NCBI GenBank assembly: GCA_036822055.1
Contig: DAISIK010000004.1
Location: 1-64,000 of the forward strand
Source: DAISIK01 sp036822055
GTDB taxonomy: Bacteria > Verrucomicrobiota > Verrucomicrobiia > Opitutales > Puniceicoccaceae
Reading direction: 5' to 3'
DNA length: 64,000 nt
This document shows positions 61,252 to 64,000 of the stretch, piece after piece; positions within the stretch are counted from its first letter, which is position 1, and the number at the start of each line of letters is the position of its first letter. The position numbers and the translations under genes were made by a program. Below the pieces are notes generated by a model. The model did not search any database, had not been told where the DNA came from, and was given only the letters and a program-made list of their open reading frames with translations.

Positions 61252-62283
61252 ATGAGGGTACTTCTGGAAGCGCATCATCCTGCAGACATCCACTTCTGGA
61301 AATATCCAGTTCGTGAAATGCAGGCACGGGGCAACGAGGTGCTGATGATCGGTCGGGACCGGGATGTGATGCGGCGGTTATTAGAGGTTTACGATTGGAT
61401 CCCTGCAGAGATTCCAAAGCGCAGGACGCGAAACAACCGTTTTCCCCTTATGGAAATGATGGATCGTCAGTGGATCGTGGCAAGAGCGATCAGACGATTT
61501 AAGCCAGACGTGGTGGCTAGTTTGATGGGAAGCTACACCCAAAGCGCGAAGATTCTCGGGGTGAAAAATGTGATATTCACGGATTCCGAACATCAAAGCT
61601 TCAATCACCGAATAGCGCACCCGTTTGCCCATGAGATTCATACGCCGGAGTGCTTTTATAAAGATCTAGGGGGTAAGCAGCGAAAATATCGCGGAATTCA
61701 TGAATTGGCATTTTTGAGCAAGGATAATTTAGATTTTGGTTCGGTTTTGGAGACGCGTTATCCAGATCTTCTGAAACAACAGTACGCACTTATTCGCCTT
61801 TCAGCATGGAATACATTCCACGACATAGATCAAAAAGGAGTTGGCGAAAAACTTGATTGTTTTGTAGAAGAACTTGCTGGAAAATTTCGAGTATTAATCT
61901 CTGCGGAGGAATCATGCTTGCCGGAAGCTTTGAAACCATTCGCAGGCCAATTTGAACCTGAGGACTTTCACGCGATTCTTTCTGGAGCTTCCTTCGTATT
62001 AACCGAAGGTGCTTCTACCGCTAGCGAATCTGCCTGCCTTGGGATCCCAACCGTTTATATTAACTCGATTGCACAACTTGGATATTTGAAAATGTTAGAG
62101 GACAAGTATTCGTTAGTCCGAGGCTTTTCAGAGGCTGAATCAGGCTTGGCTGCAGCAATAGATATGGTTGATTCGCTTAACCGAGACAGCTACGAAACGT
62201 GGAAAAAGAACCGGCAGCGACTTTTGGATGATTCGATTGATGTCGTTTCTTATGTAGTAAATGTGCTCGAGGGAAGCAATTAG
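61252..62283 (+). CDS. DUF354-family glycosyltransferase-B-like protein
   Basis: 343 residues from ATG 61252 (MRVLLEAHHPADIHFWKYPV). The protein fits DUF354, a glycosyltransferase-B fold family found in archaeal and bacterial polysaccharide loci: SLMGSYTQSAKILGV, FTDSEHQS, RKYRGIHELAFL and the UDP-site-like region LTEGASTASESACLGIPTVY. Sugar donor and acceptor unknown. G+C falls inside the gene: I count 39 of 60 at 61321-61380 but 20 of 60 at 61681-61740. It converges with the glycosyltransferase gene 21 bases away. Confidence 0.82.
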   Translation: MRVLLEAHHPADIHFWKYPVREMQARGNEVLMIGRDRDVMRRLLEVYDWIPAEIPKRRTRNNRFPLMEMMDRQWIVARAIRRFKPDVVASLMGSYTQSAKILGVKNVIFTDSEHQSFNHRIAHPFAHEIHTPECFYKDLGGKQRKYRGIHELAFLSKDNLDFGSVLETRYPDLLKQQYALIRLSAWNTFHDIDQKGVGEKLDCFVEELAGKFRVLISAEESCLPEALKPFAGQFEPEDFHAILSGASFVLTEGASTASESACLGIPTVYINSIAQLGYLKMLEDKYSLVRGFSEAESGLAAAIDMVDSLNRDSYETWKKNRQRLLDDSIDVVSYVVNVLEGSN

Positions 62284-62304
62284 GATTTGGTCGGCGTATC
62301 TTCT

Positions 62305-63618
62305 TTAAAATAGTTGTGGCTTTTTGGTGGTAAGGTGATCAAAGATCTTTGCAAGCTGGCCAGTCAGGTGTTCCCTGGAATAATTCTCACAATCGAAGCG
62401 GAATGACTTTCGGAAGCTATCGTAGTCTTCACTGGCTTCTCTCAAAAATCGCAAAATTCCTGCGGAGTCATCATAGTCAAACATCCTTCCACTGCCTGTC
62501 TCGATGAGCAACCGAGCTGCATCTCCATCGGTTGGTCCAATGCCAAGAATTGGATTGCCTGCTGCCATATATTCAAAGATTTTCCCGGTTACAATCCGTT
62601 GATTTCCCGGTACGCGATTAATTGTCAGCAGCGAAATGTCTGCATCGATTAATTTCTGCAGAGCTTGTGAATGTGGTAGATACCCAAGTTCAACCCAGTA
62701 GTCTTCGAGATTCTTTGAGACGAGCAAATTTTCAAACTCTGAGCAACTATTGCCGGCGACCTGAAGTTTAAATAAGCAGCCCGCAGTCTCCTTTCTTAGA
62801 TCTTCTAAAGCACTTATTAGGGCATACGGAATACGGTCTACTCCAAGCGTGCCACCGTAAAAGATGCAGAGGCTTCGATTCGATGGACGGGAACTGCGCT
62901 TTGGTATGTCGCTGGAATCGTATCCGTTCGGTAGTAAATGAGTCTTTGAACCGCGCGTCTTGGCATTGAGGAGACTTACCAGACCCTGACAAACGGTTGT
63001 TATTGCGGAGGCTCTTTGGAGACAGGACTTCTCAAGAGTTTGATCCACACAAGTTGAAAGCTTGGACCGCTTCGTAAAGTGATAATAATCTATATCGACC
63101 CAGGGGTCGCGAAAATCCACCACCCAAGGTAACCCGCTTAACTCAGCCAAAACTCTGGCGATCAGGTGGGTGGAGTGAGGCGGTCCGGAGGAAAAGATCA
63201 AATCGATATTCTCGCTATCAAGAAGACGTTTTCCTTTCGAAATGCCAAAAGGCAACCAGCCAATCTTCGCATCGGGGATGAAGCAATTGGCCCGAACCCA
63301 GCGAGCAAGAGTTTCCTTCCAGCTTGGTCGACTAAACTCTTGAAGAAGTCCGGTTGGAAGCCTTTCGTCCTGCTTCCGGCCTGTGACTCTTTTGTAAAGT
63401 CCAAAAGGTTCGATGGAGCGAGTCCTACAAATTTTCAAACCCTCAGGGACCTGCCCAAGCAAGGTGGGATCCTCGGCGGACGTCTCCGCGTTTTCGACTG
63501 TTAGAATGAGAGGCTCCCAATCAAATTTCAAAAGATATTTGACGAATTTCAGGCAACGCTGAACTCCGGGGCCACCGGCTGGAGGCCACGCATAGACAAC
63601 CAAAAGAACTTTTCTCAC
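62305..63618 (-). CDS. Glycosyltransferase family 4
   Basis: 437 residues from a GTG whose bases overlap the stop of the wecB-like gene (GTGA). GT-B fold: N-terminal VVYAWPPAGGPGVQR, the sugar-acceptor half with IDLIFSSGPPHSTHLIARVL and LPWVVDFRDPW, then IFYGGTLGVDR, and the donor-half segment KIFEYMAAGNPILGIGP, which carries the conserved Glu of the EX7E motif. It would add a sugar to a lipid-linked or surface polysaccharide precursor. Codon use is more A+T-rich than in the central part of the window. Confidence 0.88.
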   Translation of the reverse strand: MRKVLLVVYAWPPAGGPGVQRCLKFVKYLLKFDWEPLILTVENAETSAEDPTLLGQVPEGLKICRTRSIEPFGLYKRVTGRKQDERLPTGLLQEFSRPSWKETLARWVRANCFIPDAKIGWLPFGISKGKRLLDSENIDLIFSSGPPHSTHLIARVLAELSGLPWVVDFRDPWVDIDYYHFTKRSKLSTCVDQTLEKSCLQRASAITTVCQGLVSLLNAKTRGSKTHLLPNGYDSSDIPKRSSRPSNRSLCIFYGGTLGVDRIPYALISALEDLRKETAGCLFKLQVAGNSCSEFENLLVSKNLEDYWVELGYLPHSQALQKLIDADISLLTINRVPGNQRIVTGKIFEYMAAGNPILGIGPTDGDAARLLIETGSGRMFDYDDSAGILRFLREASEDYDSFRKSFRFDCENYSREHLTGQLAKIFDHLTTKKPQLF

Positions 63619-64000
63619 GAAAGAAAACTCCCTACCACTCCGGCCACGCGCTGCGCCGTTTGCCCGTCACCAAAAAGATTGCTATTCCACGGGGCAACAG
63701 GCTCCACGCTCTTTAATGCCTCCAGCAGACAATCCTTGTTGCATTCAACCAACTGACTCCAGCCGGATTCGACTAGCTCCACCCATTCGGTTTCATTGCG
63801 GAGGATGAGGCCCGGCACTTTGTGAAAATAGGCCTCTTTTTGTAGTCCGCCGGAGTCAGTAACAACGAGGGCGGCGTTTTTTGTCAGCACTGCCATTGTG
63901 GTATAACCAACGGGGTCCATAAAGCGGATTTTAGGAAAATCAGCGGCCACCTTGCCGAGGGCATCAATGCGGTTTCTGGTCCTGGGGTGGAGCGGCAGGA
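63615..64000 (-). CDS. wecB: UDP-N-acetylglucosamine 2-epimerase (partial, 5' end outside window)
   Basis: The last about 128 codons are visible: LPLHPRTRNRID, then DPVGYTTMAVLTKNAALVVTDSGGLQKEAYFHKVPGLILR split across two lines of the fold (positions 63800-63920), and RNETEWVELVESG. The DSGGLQKEA and RxxTEW motifs are characteristic of WecB/MnaA epimerases, which make UDP-ManNAc for polysaccharides. The frame continues off the right edge. It is translationally coupled to the glycosyltransferase gene. Confidence 0.93.
   Translation of the reverse strand, partial: LPLHPRTRNRIDALGKVAADFPKIRFMDPVGYTTMAVLTKNAALVVTDSGGLQKEAYFHKVPGLILRNETEWVELVESGWSQLVECNKDCLLEALKSVEPVAPWNSNLFGDGQTAQRVAGVVGSFLS

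Overview
The window reads like a chromosomal segment of a Gram-negative, heterotrophic marine or aquatic bacterium of the Verrucomicrobiota (probably Opitutae or a related class). The evidence is gene content only: an outer membrane (two secretins, Wza-type export, beta-barrel protein), PEP-CTERM and exosortase K/MSEP-CTERM sorting, a lysine/alanine-rich H1-like protein, a PilM-N-O-P-Q set resembling the Akkermansia Amuc_1098-1102 pilus locus, and a proteorhodopsin/xanthorhodopsin-type pump with its retinal pathway. The taxonomic call is inference; no rRNA or tRNA gene is present.

Layout. 1-1.6 kb: the tail of an IS4-type insertion sequence, a PEP-CTERM surface protein, and a 429-bp internally deleted copy of the same element. 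1.6-6 kb: MgtE, a NUDIX enzyme, a transglutaminase-like protein and a CrtI-type carotenoid desaturase. 6.3-12.3 kb: an exopolysaccharide export set (BY-kinase/Wzz, Wza-like exporter, beta-barrel protein) and a divergent TPR-like protein. 12.4-17.5 kb: CorC-like protein, HisC and an unknown membrane protein coupled by 4-base overlaps, then dnaN, with a cluster of DnaA-box-like sites upstream. 17.7-18.8 kb: a CPBP protease and a NUDIX protein. 18.9-25.4 kb: pilM-pilN-pilO-pilP-like genes, a secretin with three N-terminal STN-like repeats, and a secreted protein. 26.3-30.8 kb: a Fur-family regulator heading sufC-sufB-sufD-sufT. 30.9-35.7 kb: five colinear genes joining a membrane protein, a Ser/Thr kinase whose catalytic Asp is Asn, a ParA ATPase and two unknown proteins.

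36.6-40.9 kb: a lipoprotein, then exosortase K and its single dedicated MSEP-CTERM target. 41-43.6 kb: a tightly overlapping operon lycopene cyclase - Blh dioxygenase - rhodopsin, which makes beta-carotene, cleaves it to retinal and uses it in a proton pump (DTE motif, Lys Schiff base, Gly at the carotenoid-antenna fenestration). Together with the CrtI gene at 4.5-6 kb this points to light-assisted heterotrophy. 44-46.6 kb: PhnP-like hydrolase, a membrane protein and a RibBA whose GTP cyclohydrolase II half has lost its zinc cysteines. 46.8-53.4 kb: a compact type II secretion-like operon (GspM-like, GspD, GspE, GspF, a secreted WYLxxNPD-repeat protein and a 52-residue membrane protein) with no pseudopilin in sight. 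53.5-61 kb: alaS, secG, a LolA-like protein, a tandem ribbon-helix-helix protein with an H1-like tail, aspartate aminotransferase, diacylglycerol kinase and a small unknown. 61-64 kb: the start of a surface-polysaccharide cluster (DUF354, glycosyltransferase 4, WecB) where base composition drops sharply.

Most genes fit known families. The most unusual parts are the pseudokinase-ParA cluster, the pseudopilin-less secretion operon, the RHH-H1 fusion protein and two small genes that ordinary length cut-offs would miss. No CRISPR array, tRNA or rRNA gene was found.
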